From contig OX579635.1 in assembly GCA_951230915.1 (NCBI GenBank), positions 17,546,001 to 17,610,000 of the forward strand: a stretch of DNA of 64,000 nucleotides, written 5' to 3'. The first letter of the stretch is position 1; every line of letters begins with the position of its first letter. The notes beneath the pieces were generated by a model. It was not told the origin of the DNA. It saw only the letters and a list, made by a program, of their open reading frames with translations, and did not search any database. A program made the position numbers and the translations under genes. This DNA comes from Antitrichia curtipendula. Taxonomy: Eukaryota > Streptophyta > Bryopsida > Hypnales > Leucodontaceae. Below, one piece after another: positions 1-11,531 of this stretch.

Positions 1-2057
1 TACCAGATAGCGACCTCCAGCAATTGATCTCTCAATTTGCTAATGACATAGGGCTCTCGATACTTGGCAAAGAAGATACTCTGAAAAACTCTATCTCTCT
101 CTAGGATAGGTTCGGCTCAGCCTTGGGCCTTATAATCAATTGGACAAAAAGCGTTGGCTATTGGTTCTCAAAACGTCCTATTCCAACATGGTTAAGTAAC
201 TTCAACTTGACTTGGGCTCCTCTCCAAGCTGCTGAGTGCCCCCTTTGGCATCACACTTGATACCCAAGTCATAGACGGATTTCTTGAACAAAAAATCGTC
301 AAAAATCTCAATTATTGGACTACCCAAAGACTATCCCTAGCAGGAAGAGTAACAGTAGTCAATGCCATTCTCCTTTCTACTTTCTACTACTTCATCGCAA
401 TCTAGAGCGGCTCCCTCCAGGCCATCCAATTTATACGTGGTTGATTACGCAATTATCTTTGGAGTGGCACTGAACACAACTCATGTATGAGGGTCTGTTG
501 GGATGATTGTTGTCTCCCCAAGCACTTTGGCGGTTTGAATCTATTAGACCCAGAGATCTCTTTGGCCGCACTTCTGGCTAAATGGATCTTATTTGCCATT
601 GAACCTGGCATTTCAAACCTCAAGGTTATCCTCAGGTTTAGAATTAACAAAATGAAAATCAATCCTTCTCAAGGCCATTTGTTTCTTTCATAGTCTTGGC
701 TTATGATTCAAGGCCACTCAGTTCCATGAGGCTCCAAGGTTTGGAATAGAATCACGTTTGCATGGAGATGGTTCAGTAACTTCATTGAATATTCGGCTCC
801 TATAAATGCGGACGAGGTTCTATCCACTAGTATATGGTGGTCTACAATATACTTCGGATCTAACTTCCATTTTGACCTAGACAGGGCAAGGGAGCTTGCT
901 AGGCTCGGCCTCAGAGACATAGCAGACATTTGGGATACCAATACCAAAGATTTTAAAACGTGGAATGATCTATCTTCTCGCTTTCATCTTTTGTATACAG
1001 AATAGATTCAATGGTTTTACATTATTTCATCCATTCCGCCAACATGGAGATCCATGCTTACACATCATTTTCTCTAAGCCCAACCAGGGGACTGGCTTGG
1101 CTTATTCAACCAAACTGATGGAACTCTTCCCTTGAATGTGTGGCAATATCAAAATCCTCCAGCTCACCTCCTTACACCAGGCCGCCAACAAATATCAATT
1201 GATGGAGGAGCCCATAGAGCAACAATCGGCCCAACTTCTAGTCAGCTTGCTACCTTGCCCATCTCTAGGATCCCAGAGACTCACGTAGGATATATACGTA
1301 GAGTAAGGGTCCTTGAAATCCCAAAAAGCCGCAACCATCCCCCTGAGCTATTCTATGCCAGAATTACTCGTACTCTAGTATACAATCCAGGTCGTTGGTC
1401 ATGGAATAACGGGAAGCAACTACTTTTGTATACTACGTCATGGGGCTGCCGAAACGTCCATCCATAGATTTTACCATTGTCCCAAAGCCTGCGAGGTCTG
1501 GGACTATGCCCAATCTATTATGCACCACTTGCTTGATGACCAATCTGTGATGGGCCCTAACGTGCGTTCGAGCCTACTCTAGGCATTTTTGGCTCTTTGC
1601 TGCCCCTTCGGTTTCATGACTTTAAAATCATTTGGTCCCTCTTGAGAGTTTCCTCGCTTTGGTTAATTTGGATCGCTAGGAACCAGAAGGTGTTTGCGCA
1701 TACTCTCTGGCCGCGTGGCCTTTTTCAACAAGCTCTTTGGGACTCTCTTCTTGACTCGGGCAGAGCTGCGGGCCTTAAAGCCCAAATGTCATCTAAACTC
1801 ATCCCCACCAAGTGCCATCCATCTGGCTCAAATTTGATACCATTTGGCTCCGCTCCAAGTTGCTAGCCTCGAGGGAGGGTAACATTCTTAGGTGGCAAGG
1901 GCGTGGCCCTCCTGGTTGTAGATTTACCTAGGGTTCTTGCTCTCTTGGTTTGTTGTGTCCTTTTTTTCTTTTCTCATCATTTGTCCAACCTCGCGGCTTG
2001 GTTGTTTTGTATTTTTTTTTAATGCAGTGGGTTTCCCATTTGTTAAAAAAAAAAAAA
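1..2057 (+). mobile_element. LINE (non-LTR retrotransposon), 3' part, inactive
   Basis: The plus strand encodes, across several frameshifts and stops, the 3' half of a plant LINE polyprotein, which would copy its own RNA at a nicked target. Visible in order: the reverse-transcriptase active-site box near 36-62, here QFANDIGLS where the family has FADD; the GLIINWTKS block near 130-160; the zinc-finger-RVT region with PKHFGGLNLLD at about 517-549; and a C-terminal WLIWIARNQKVF stretch near 1660-1695. A run of A at 2045-2057 is the expected 3' tail. The 5' end lies outside the window. Loss of a catalytic aspartate plus multiple frame breaks means it cannot move by itself. Confidence 0.85.
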
Positions 2058-2066
2058 CCCCTTCGA

Positions 2067-2198
2067 GCTCCCATAACTTTCTCAAAAATCATCTAAATCG
2101 GGCATATGAGATGTTTTTTGGCATCTACATTTTTTTGTAGATATCAAAAAACATCTCATATGCCCGGTTTAGATGATTTTTGAGAAAGTTATGGGAGC
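2067..2198. repeat. Long near-perfect inverted repeat (hairpin)
   Basis: Two 63-bp arms (2067-2129 and 2136-2198) are reverse complements at 60 of 63 positions by hand comparison, with a loop of only about 6 bases. It starts about 10 bp after the LINE A-tail. It could be a foldback MITE, a young MIR-like or siRNA hairpin locus, or an inverted duplication made during LINE insertion. No protein is implied. Confidence 0.9.
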
Positions 2199-2319
2199 CC
2201 AAAGTTTGGCAGCTAGTTTAGTTAGCGGGTAATTATCAGCCAGATTTGCCCCTGGGTGACAACCATGAATCTAATGCATGCTGGCAGAATCAAAAACAAT
2301 AATTAAGAAGAAACCATAC

Positions 2320-2423
2320 CTGTGATAGGTGCATAGTTGTCACAACTAACGCCTTGGACAGATTGCTGAAAAGAACCCTTAGCTGCAACATCAAGACCCA
2401 GGTCAAGAGCGCCAAATGAAATT
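2320..2423 (-). pseudogene. Possible isolated exon fragment
   Basis: On the minus strand an open stretch of about 34 codons containing GALDLGLDVAAKGSFQQ runs from a possible acceptor (AG just above 2423) to a possible donor (ACAG followed by gtatgg at 2320). Its composition looks coding, but I do not recognise the family and see no neighbouring exons. It may be a fragment captured by a transposon or chance. Confidence 0.25.
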
Positions 2424-2511
2424 CTAGAAACTTGAACTAACCAAACTTATTAGTAAAATGCTGTTGAACTTGCATATGACAAAATTAAAGACAAACGAGA
2501 AGTTCAACAGT

Positions 2512-2523
2512 TGGTATCAGAGC
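2512..2523 (+). other. Primer-binding-site-like motif (initiator tRNA-Met)
   Basis: TGGTATCAGAGC matches the usual plant LTR-retrotransposon primer-binding site, complementary to the 3' end of initiator tRNA-Met. Just upstream, TGTTGAAC (from 2462) and GTTCAACA (ending 2509) could be the ends of a very short LTR. I found no second LTR copy downstream, so this is a motif rather than a proven element. Confidence 0.35.
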
Positions 2524-2586
2524 TGTTAGTTACAGCATCAACTTCGATATGAATGAAAAACCTACCAAGAATCGAAAAGACCGCAT

Positions 2587-2752
2587 GAGTGCAGGACTTC
2601 GAAGCTTTACAACACTGCAAAGTTAAAACACAACATTACTAATTAGTGCAGGACTTCGAAGCTTTGCAACACTTAAAAATACAACATTACTAATATGTAT
2701 AAGACTTCAAAACTTTGCAATACTACAAAGTTAAAACACAACATTACTAATT
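2587..2752. repeat. Tandem repeat, three units of about 50-58 bp
   Basis: Three diverged units begin near 2587, 2645 and 2695. They share GGACTTCGAAGCTTTGCAAC-like and CACAACATTACTAATTAG-like blocks; the middle unit is shorter. No coding potential is visible. Confidence 0.75.
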
Positions 2753-3713
2753 AGTAGATGAATTTGCATGTGTGCACACATCAATCCATATCGAAAGAGC
2801 AAAACATTTGCAAGCAAATAGCAAAGATACAAAAAGTGCAAAGTTACCTTTTAGATTTAGCAATTTGATTAGGGCTCCGTCGATGCAGATGGATTAGATA
2901 AAAGGATCCAACAATGTAATTAGGGCTTCATCGAGGTAGACTAGATCAAAGGACACACTGTGTTTCGATTCAAAGCTTTGGTTGGTCTCAGTAACAAACT
3001 GCCGGATCGAATAGAAGTTTATACTGAAATTCATCAAGACCCGCTCCCTCGCCTATTGCTTGATCTCTTACTACTTTCTAATCAATTCAATATTCTACAA
3101 ACTTGCAATCACACAACCATCCAAAAACTCTACTATAATTGTTTTCCTGTTTCTAACTTCAGGATATAAGGGCTTCCAATCACAAGTTGCAGTGACAAAC
3201 GACCAACACAACTACAGGTGAGTAAAGTGAGTAAACAAGGTGAGCAAGAAGTGCGGCAGGTGAGAGGAGAGTTGAGAGGGGCACCGCACAAGCCAAAAGT
3301 CATGAAAAGTTAGGGTTGAATGGTAGGAAAGTTGGCGTCAGAGAAAAAAAGAAGGTTCAGGCCTTCAACACAATGTAGAGAAGCTGGCATGCCAACGGTC
3401 AAAGAATCCTAGGTCATCAATAGTTGAGGTAATAATTAACTCTGACCCCTAGTATTATTAGAAGCATCTTTTTAGAAGAGTATTTTAGAAATAATAAAAT
3501 TTAATTATTAAAAAAAAAAGCTGGGGGGTCTGAGCGGTGCCCCCTGTTTGAGAATTTTTTGTATTATAAGTTCTTAAAATGACATTTGAGTGCCTAAAAC
3601 TATTATAATTGATATAAAAGTTATACCATTCAATTCCTCTCAATATTTTCTATCTTACTGTGTTCCTAAAACCTACATAATAATAAAGCGTATTCCCTTT
3701 TTGCGCATTAGAA
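2753..3713. other. No gene recognised
   Basis: A moderately AT-rich stretch with short open frames but no conserved motif, no exon-like structure and no clear repeat. An A-run near 3510-3520 is the only simple-sequence feature I noted. Confidence 0.5.
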
Positions 3714-4494
3714 ATGTTAAGAAAGCCCCTGTATCATCGTTGTGAATTGCCACCTCAAGTTTTCTTCATTGCCAGAGGAGCATACGTTGAAGTAGCCCTA
3801 CATAAGAAGGCGACTAGATTACAATCAAGGAAAGTCCATATGTGGCACGTCCAACAAACGGCTCAATACCAAGAGGTGTTTTTACTTTTCCTGAGGGGGG
3901 CTTGGAATTATTCGAAGTGCTCCAAATAACAGAGAAATCATTGAAGGCGATACAGAGGAATCCGAAGAAAATCCGGATTCTGATAGTATGCCGGCTCCAC
4001 GGGTAGAGAGAGTGAAGGAATAACCTACTGCACCTACCGAAGTATTGATTCAAAATGACGAGGAAGGTTCAACGTCACAAAACCGGAGATCCCTAAATCC
4101 CTCAAAAGTACGACGTTCAATCATGCAAATTGGACTAGCATCAACTTGAACGACACTTCAAGTTGTATCGATGTCAAAACATGATGTAAGCAACATCTTT
4201 GACTTTGGCCCAAATGATGACATGTCCATTGAAGTAGTTGTTTGTGCTCCCATTCTCCAATCTTGTGTTGGGCCAACTAACAACACCATGACTTTGGAGA
4301 AGGCACAAGAGCTCTTGAAGACCAAAGACAATATGATTGCGTTGCTACAAAGCAATTTGAGGAAGTTGCAAACAGTGTGCAATCAGAAACAAGCTCTCAT
4401 TTTACAACAATCTACAGAGTTGCAACGCCTTTGAAAGAGAGCGCATGAGACTATTAATATGCCGGATATGGACGACGCCTTCGTTGAACATGAT
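3714..4494 (+). pseudogene. Decayed host-like reading frame, 5' portion, interrupted by LTR elements
   Basis: A coding-like frame starts around 3714, shifts frame near 3895 in a G-run, then stays in one frame to 4494 apart from stops at 4021 (TAA), 4147 (TGA) and 4432 (TGA). The part at 4171-4434 has a coiled-coil-like stretch (EKAQELLKTKDNMIALLQ). At 4494 the frame meets an LTR element. If the 5-bp duplication ATGAT is counted once, the frame continues without a shift into 14713 and ends at 14808. I do not recognise the family. The stops fit C-to-T changes of CAA or CGA codons, which is inference. Confidence 0.6.
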
Positions 4495-4915
4495 TGTGGG
4501 CGCAAGATTACCCACTCTTGGTAATCAGGCGAACACCGACCAGCGGACCAGGTTCTATGCCTTTATCCACCTTTTGAATATATGGGGGTATTGTGAGCGC
4601 GGTCCACTGTGCCTTCCAAGCAATGGATCTTTTTTGCTAACGTTTTCTAAGTGTCGTGGATGGCAGCGAAACTACTAGAAATGCAAGGGTAACTAACAAG
4701 CTGACTATAATGATCAAAGGTGATGGTAATTCCTAACTCCCTAACTATCTATCCTATGTCTAGGGTTGGCTCGGTAGTTGGCGTTATTTCTAACGTTCCT
4801 AACTACGTACAAGGGGGGGACCTTTATGTTCCTTCAACGAACCTCTAAGACTTATCTTTCAGGCTTTGACACTTCGTGTAGACGTTCTACAGACTAATCC
4901 TAAGCTTAACTTTTA

Positions 4916-5180
4916 CTCTCACTTCTAACCTCTTAATGTAACTCTAGATTTCTAACCTCTAAATGTAACTCTAGATTTTCAATCCTAAAATGAACTCTAG
5001 ATTTTTACTCCTAAAATGAACTCTAGATTTTTATTCCTAAAATTAGCTCTAGATTTTTAATCCTAAAATGAACTCTAGATTTTTACTCCTAAAATGAACT
5101 CTAGATTTTTACTCCTAAAATGAACTCTAGATTTTTATTCCTAAAATTAGCTCTAGATTTTTACTCCTAGATTTGAATCC
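4916..5180. repeat. AT-rich minisatellite inside LTR '0'
   Basis: About ten tandem units near 24 bp built on CCTAAAATGAACTCTAGATT. The equivalent place in the other LTRs has related arrays (9765-10150, 11160-11430 and, more diverged, 16640-17100). Confidence 0.85.
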
Positions 5181-5335
5181 GAGATTCTCCTTTTAATCCT
5201 AGATCCCTAATCTAGCAACTTTGGAATCTAACATCTACTTGTACTAATCACGGCTTGCTAATCACGCATAAAGGGCCAATTAAAGAAATTGACTCTAGTT
5301 AGGAAAAAACACCAGGGATTGATTCAAAAACTCAC

Positions 5336-5398
5336 CTCATCACTGCCGATGTCGGAAATAAATTCGTCCACGTCTGCATGCACATCCTCATGCTCCAT
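5336..5398 (-). CDS. 21-codon ATG exon in LTR '0'
   Basis: Reading from 5398 down, an ATG opens 21 codons beginning MEHEDVHADVDEF and ending GSDE, followed directly by gtgagt at 5335. The same 63-nt unit occurs at 9600-9662 (+), 11594-11532 (-) and 17443-17381 (-). Differences between copies fall often on third codon positions, suggesting it was translated and spliced onward. The downstream exon is unknown, and the AT-rich minisatellite would lie in the intron. Confidence 0.5.
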
Positions 5399-7603
5399 GG
5401 TGGTCTTTTGGTCTTGGTCAAATTTTCCCCAAGTTCACCGCTTATGTTGAGAAAATTAGTAGACCCGTGCGATCTAAACGTCTTCCTTCCCTTCCTCCTT
5501 CCTTTTCTTTCTCCCGCTTTCCTTCTACACTAAGACTATTCCACCTAAGCTTTTATGGGTGTCTTACACTATAGATTCAAACCCCAAGGAGGTTTTAATG
5601 TCCCTCCTATTCTCTTACACCATTTTATCTTGGTGTCATCCTAATCCCCCTTCTAATGGTCACTAGGAATCCTCAAGATTTCCCTTTCTAAATCTTCCTA
5701 ATCCTAGGCCTAGGTCACTATTTATCGTCTCTCTTTCTTCTTTTTCTTCAAAGTCATCTTCTCCTCTACTTCTCCTTGTATCTTTTAGTGGCTTTGCAAG
5801 TTTTGGACGGCGTATGTCCCACGTGGAGCTTATCTTGGGCTCAACCCCATTTTTCTACTCTCTTTTCCCCTCTACTTGATTTCTTCCCCCTACTTCCAAT
5901 GTGCCCTTGATTAACTTCATGTGTATGCGATGGACCCGACTCCCCACCCGGACTCCGGACCTTGAGTAGTGTAGAGTTTTCTTGTGAGAATTTCCCCCTT
6001 TCTCTTGGTTTTTTCTTAGTAATTCCCAAGCCCTGGCCAACTACCCGAACTGCCTGGCCAGTCTCCCGAACTCCCCCTGGCCACTCTCCCGAACTGGACC
6101 CCGACTCCCCTCTAACCTACTGGATGGAACGACCTTGCTACAAGACCTGACTCCCCTCCCGACCTGACTGAACAGGACGACCTCGCTTAGTGGACCCCGA
6201 CTTCCCCCCCTCCGACCTGACTAAACGGGACGACCTTACTGCTGGTCCTTCGGGCAGGACTCACTTTTTACTACAATCTCTTCTCCTCGGATTCCCGTAT
6301 GGGAACCCACTTAACACAACTTTAAACCGGACGTTTCTGAGCTCCCAATTTGTCACTTGGAACTTGTAGAATTATTTTTTTGGAAATTTGCAATTTAAAG
6401 TTAAGAAAAATATACAAAAAGCCATAAAAAGAGTGTAGAACCAAAATAGGGTTGTAACATATCCATTATAATATTTGGTCTAGATTTGTGTTTAGACTTA
6501 GAATCCCACCAAACCTGGTCCAAAAATAGGTAGAAAGAACGAAACGGTTAAATTTGGAGGATTCAAGTCACATAGGCCCAAAAAGGCTAAATCCCACCAT
6601 GAATGTGGCAATTCATGACTAAGTCGGTTTGAGGGATCTACAACAAGGCCACTAGGTCGGGTCCTAGAATTAGGTTTAGAATTCCCCAAACCCCGATTGT
6701 TAGCATGTAGGAGCCACTAACGCAAGACCAGGCCCATGGAGGAATCTACAGCCTAAGGATGGTGTCCCAAGATAAATCCCTTGCCAGGAGTCCAATGACG
6801 AAATTGATTCGCCAAGATTCTTCAATCTGCAAAAGATTCCCGCACCATCGCTAATTCAAGGAGATGGCCAGTTTCATCTCCACTGACCAATCGTGCCAGG
6901 TACGGAAATGCACCTGCACATCTTTCACGTGACTCCATGAGAGGTCATGTGAAAAATCCCGTCATCTTCTGACTTGTAGAAGAACCTTTTGCGGGTGGTC
7001 AACCCTTCTAACCTCCAACGGGAATTTCATGGAAATTACCCAGGTTGCCAGAAAATCTCACTAAAAATCAGATTATCTTGTTTTATGTTAATAATGCACT
7101 CCGTGAAGTTTCACGACATTTCGATAGCGGAAAGTACCCGATCCAGCGAGATTCCTCGGGAATTAATCACGTAGCGGGGTCCCTGCCGCGTTGACCGGCA
7201 TTCTGGGACCATATGTTGGCGAAACGAAGTCAACCAAGAGTCCTTTCCAACTCTGTCACACCTATTGGAGATCCTAGGCTATTTACATTTCTCAAAATAG
7301 GAGACCCCCAAGATCTGGGATTTTTACCACGATTTAGTTTTTAAACTAAATTAGCCTACGATGGATTTTTGGCCTCGGTACGAGGGGTAAAGAGGTCTTG
7401 GACTATACACGATGATCTGGAGCCAATGGCATAATCCGTTTGACGATTGAAGTTGATCTCCAAAAGTTAGGAGGTTGGTCCAGCGTAGATAGGTAAAAGT
7501 AGTTTTTTAGGGATTAGAATGAAAATCTTTGAAGATGAGGATGAAAATCCAAGTTGATAAGGTTACCTTAGAACTCTTGAGGGAGGGTGGGGCCTTGGAA
7601 ACC

Positions 7604-7611
7604 TATTTAAG
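7604..7611 (+). promoter_or_regulatory. TATA-like box of LTR 'A'
   Basis: TATTTAAG lies in a block conserved in LTR copies C and E (CCTATTTAAGGTCCCC-like), about 1.27 kb from the LTR start. It is the likely boundary between upstream promoter and transcribed leader. Confidence 0.5.
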
Positions 7612-8336
7612 GTCCCCATTTTTCTCTCTTGAACACCTCCAAATCTTGTTTTGGGTCCGTGGGTCCAACTTATGTTGAGAGATTTTGGCGTTTTAGCCAA
7701 GAAACCTCTACGGTGTTTTTTGAGCTCTTTTGGGCTCCATTGTTGTTAAAGTTTAAGCTTTGAAGTTCTTGTGGGGTCCTTCTACTTTATTGTACGTGTC
7801 ATTGGGCTCTCGGTTCTTCTTGATTGTTGGACTAACGAGTTCTTTGGTCAAGTATTCTTGGATTGTTGTACTAATCCTAAAGATACCCCCCACCGTACCT
7901 TGGCGATGCCGCTTTGGGGGGCCTTTAGTATGGATTGTTGAGTGCTTATATTAACCGTTATCATACTAACCCATGCATGTCAAAGTGGCACTAACCTTTG
8001 AGCATTCTTGTGTTAAAGTGACCCCATTTGGGAACTAAACTTTGTGTAAAGTCGTGTTCCCGTGTGTGGGTCCCCAATACACGGCAAAACTTTGAACCCG
8101 TGAGTATCAAAAGTCCTAGAGCGTGTGTTAAAACTAGGGCGGCAGAGCTTTGAACCCCCGGGGTGTCTTTAAGTCTTAAAGTTGGTGTTGAAACCAACTT
8201 GGCGGCGAAGCTTTGACCCTCCTAAGTGTTTAGTTCCAAAGTCTAGTTTCCAAGACCTTTGTGGAAACATCCAAAGTTTAGCTTCCAAAATAGGTAGGGC
8301 CCTTACGGCTAATAAGCTTAGTGTTCAAAGTTACTT

Positions 8337-8640
8337 CCTTTAGCTAGAGAAAATCAGTCTTTTAGTTAGAGAAAACTAGTCTTTTAGTTAGAAAAAAACA
8401 GTTTTTAGTTAGAGAAAACTAGTCTTTTAGTTAGAAAAAAACAGTTTTTAGTTAGAGAAAACCAGTTTTAGTTGGAGAGAACCAGTTTTAGTTAGGAAGA
8501 ATCCATTTTTTAGTTAGAGAAAACTAGTCTTTTAGTTAGAGAAAACCAGTTTTTAGTTAGAGAAAACCAGTTTTAGTTTGAGAAAACCAGTTTTAGTTAG
8601 GAAAAATCAATTTTAGCTTAGAGCAACCAGTTTTTTCAAT
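8337..8640. repeat. Minisatellite of AGTTAGAGAAAACCAGTTTT-type units
   Basis: About twelve tandem copies of a 20-25-bp unit (TTTAGTTAGAGAAAACCAG and variants). I see this array only in LTR copy A, so it expanded after this copy diverged. Confidence 0.85.
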
Positions 8641-8654
8641 TTAGAGCAACCAGT

Positions 8655-8955
8655 AACCCCAATCAGTAGGGAGGCTCGTCCACCAGTAAGTCGGGGTCGT
8701 CCAGTGAGTAGGGGGGCTGGTGAGCTGGTCCAGCAGAAGTCAGGGTCGCTCAGCTAGTCAGCAAAGGGGGCTCGTCCAGCAGTCAGTCGGGTGGCTCAGC
8801 CAGACAACGGGGGGCTCGTCTAGTCAGTAGGGGGGGTTGTCAAGCCGTCCGGGGAGTCGGAAAACCAGGCAGTCTGAGGGGTTGGGGAACCTCGGCAGTC
8901 CAGGGGAGTCGGGGAACCTTAGCAGTTCAGGGCAGTCAGGGAATCAGAACAGTGC
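8655..8955. repeat. GC-rich minisatellite of LTR 'A'
   Basis: Irregular repeats around GTCGGGG and GGGGCTCGTCCAG. It is the counterpart, on the other strand, of the CCCCAGCGACC-type arrays in the other copies (about 6020-6250, 12170-12510, 19660-19860 and 38400-38530). Confidence 0.7.
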
Positions 8956-9599
8956 AGGGGGGTTGGAGTCCAGGGCTTTTGGGAGAAGAAAACTGGGTAC
9001 CAAGGCTTAAGGAAAAAAAATCAGATTCTAAAAAAAAATCACAAGCGAGGCTATTGAAGTTAGAGTTTGGGTGGGGAGTCGGGCTCGTTTTCGAAACAAA
9101 AACCGGACAAGAAAACAGTTGAGAGGAGAAAGGAAGAGAAAATGGGGTCCAGTTCTGGCTAAGCTCCACGTAAGAAAATTGTCCGTCCAAAAACCTGCAA
9201 AACCACTCAAAGATAGAAGGAGGAGGAGAGGAGAGAATGGCTATGTGGGCAACTTAGGTGAGAGTGACGATAAATAGTGACCTAGGTTAGCTAAGTAGGT
9301 GTTAGGAAGAAAATCTTGAGAATTCATAGTGACCATTAGGAGGAGGATTAGGATGACACGAAGACAAGGTCGTGTAAGAGGGTAGGAGAGATATTAACAC
9401 CTCTTGGGGTTCGAATCTATAGTTGTAAGACGTCCATAAAAGAGTAGGTAGAATAGTACTAGTGCAAAAGAGAGGAAGAAAAAAAAAAAAAAAAAAAGGA
9501 GCGGAAAGGAAGGAAGACGTTTAAACCACACGAGTGTAATAATTTTCCCCCAAAATAAGCGGTGAGCTTGAAGAAATTCAACCAAAATCAAGGACCACC

Positions 9600-9662
9600 A
9601 TGGAGCACGAGGATGTACGCACGGATGCGGACGAGCGTATTTCTGACACCGGTAGTGACGAG
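9600..9662 (+). CDS. 21-codon ATG exon in LTR 'A'
   Basis: ACCATGG context, 21 codons starting MEHEDVRTDADER and ending GSDE, then gtgagt at 9663. It matches the other LTR copies in length and frame with many synonymous differences. It is acidic and probably the N-terminus of a longer element protein reached by splicing, though nothing in the window shows the rest. Confidence 0.5.
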
Positions 9663-9764
9663 GTGAGTTCTTGAATCAATCCTTGGTGTTTTCTCTTCAT
9701 TACCATTGATTTTCTTAATTAGCCCTTCTCACGTGAATAGTAAACCGTGATAAGTAAAGGTAAA

Positions 9765-10150
9765 AATTAGAAATAGAAGTAAAAAGTTTGGAATTAAATT
9801 AGGAGTAAAAACTTAGAGTTAAACGTAGGAGTAAAAACTTAGAGTTAAACGTAGGAGTAAAAACTTAGAGTTAAACGTAGGAGTAAAAACTTAGAGTTAA
9901 ATCTAGGAGTAAAAACCTAGAGTTAATTTAGGAGTAAAAACTTAGAGTTAAATCTAGGAGTAAAAATTTAGAATTAAATTAGGAGTAAAAACTTAGAGTT
10001 AAATCTAGGAGTAAAAATTTAGAGTTAAATTAGGAATAAAAAACTTAGAATTAAACGTAGGAGTAAAACTTTAGAGTTAAATCTAGGAGTAAAACTTTAG
10101 AGTTAAATCTAGGAGTAAAAATTTAGAGTTAAATTAGGAGTAAAAATCTA
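9765..10150. repeat. AT-rich minisatellite of LTR 'A'
   Basis: About fifteen units of roughly 24 bp (TAGGAGTAAAAACTTAGAG and variants). It lies just downstream of the 21-codon exon's donor site, as in the other copies. Confidence 0.9.
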
Positions 10151-10599
10151 GGGTAGAATTAGAAGCTAGAATTCAGAATAAAAACTAAGCTTAGGGTTAG
10201 CCGTAGAGTTAAAGCTTCCGAGAGAAGTGTCAAACCTCAAAAGGTAGTCTTAGACATTCATGGAATGAACATAAGGGTTCCCCTTTTCCGTAGTTAGGGA
10301 CATTAGAAATGACGCCAACCACCCAGCCAAACCTAGACATATGATAGATAGTTAGGGATTTAGGATCTCACTATCAACCCCGGTCATTACAGTTAGCATG
10401 TTAGTTATTCATGCATTTCTAGTAGTTTTGCTGCCATCCACGACACTTAGGAGACATTAGCAAAAAAGATCCATTGCTTGAAAGGCATAGTAGACCGCGC
10501 TCACAACACCCCCATATATTTAAAAGGTGGATAAAGGCATAGAACTTGGTTGGTGTTCGCCTAATTACCAAGGGAGGATAATCCTGCGCCCACAATGTT

Positions 10600-10785
10600 C
10601 AAGGTCAAAGCTTCGCCGTAGTGGGGGATGAGCTAGACCTTTTAACAACAAAAAACAATCTCATGACGGGGCTTTTTTCTTCACTTCTCTAAAACCTAGC
10701 TCGGCGACTTTTGGGGGCTAAACTTTGGGCTTTCCCAAGAAAGTCTTGGGAACTAAACTTTGGAGCTTAAAATACACAAGGGTTC
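10600..10785 (-). mobile_element. LTR '0', continuation beyond the inserted solo LTR
   Basis: This short block contains TCAAAGCTTCGCCG and a GGAACTAAACTTTGG-type segment that align with the middle of LTR E (about 38630-38780). It is therefore the next part of LTR '0' split by LTR A, abutting LTR C at 10786. Confidence 0.6.
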
Positions 10786-11531
10786 TGTGGGCGCAAGATT
10801 ACCCACCCTTGGTAATCAGGTGAATACCGACCAGGTTCTATGCCTTTATCCACCTTTTTAAATATAGGGGGGTGTTGTGAGCGCGGTCCACTGTGCCTTT
10901 CAAGCAATGGATCTTTTTGTGCTAACGTTTTCTGAGTGTCGTGGATGGCAACGAATACTATTAGAATTGCATGCGTAACTAACAAGCTGACTGTGATGAG
11001 CAAAGGTGATTGGGCGTCCTTTCTAACGTCCCTAATTACGTGAGTGGGGAACCTTTACGCTCCTTCCATGAGTGTTGAAGACTATTTTTTGGAGGTTTGA
11101 CACTTCTCTCGGAAGTTTCAACCCTACGGCTAACCCTAAGCTTAAGCTTTTCCTCTAATTCCCAACTTCTAAATATAACTCTAAATTTTTACTCCTAATA
11201 TTTAACTCTAGATTTGTACCCCTAAATTTTACTCTAAATTTTTACTCCTAAATTTAACTCTAAGTTTTTACTCCTACTTTTAACTCTAAATTCTTACCCC
11301 TTAAATTTATCTCTAAGTTTTTACTCCTACTTTTAACTCTAAATTCTTACCTCTAAATTTAACTCTAAATTTTTACTCCTAAATTTAACTCTAAATGTTA
11401 TTCCTACTTTTAACTCTAAATTCTTATCTTGACTTATCCTAGGTCACTATTCACTTGAACAGGCTAATTAAGGAAAAAAGAATCAATGCTAATAAGGAAA
11501 AAAAACACCAAGTTTTGATTCAAGGACTTAC

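Larger units (their letters stand above)
4495..6335 (-). mobile_element. LTR copy '0', downstream portion
   Basis: On the minus strand this has the same block order as the complete LTR at 10786-14707: a GC-rich minisatellite (about 6020-6250), a 63-nt ATG exon with donor (5398-5336), an AT-rich minisatellite (about 4916-5180) and a conserved ~200-bp terminal block ending GCGCCCACA at 4495. The promoter-bearing upstream portion is absent. Some middle sequence continues at 10600-10785 beyond the inserted solo LTR. Confidence 0.75.
6336..10594 (+). mobile_element. Solo LTR 'A' (4.26 kb) in plus orientation
   Basis: It begins TCTGAGCTCCC (family TGTGAGCTCCC, one change) and ends GCGCCCACA. The flanks ACGTT (6331-6335) and ATGTT (10595-10599) match at 4 of 5 positions, a decayed 5-bp target duplication. 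Inside, in order: a 1.2-kb upstream region, a TATA-like box at 7604, a block with repeated GCGAAGCTTTGA-type motifs (about 8080-8220), two minisatellites, the 21-codon exon (9600-9662), an AT-rich minisatellite and the conserved terminal block (about 10400-10594). There is no partner LTR in the same orientation nearby, so I call it solo. Confidence 0.75.

Noticed and set aside
9409..9419. GGTTCGAATCT resembling a tRNA T-arm
   Set aside because: No matching acceptor, D or anticodon arms around it, and it recurs as part of the LTR family.
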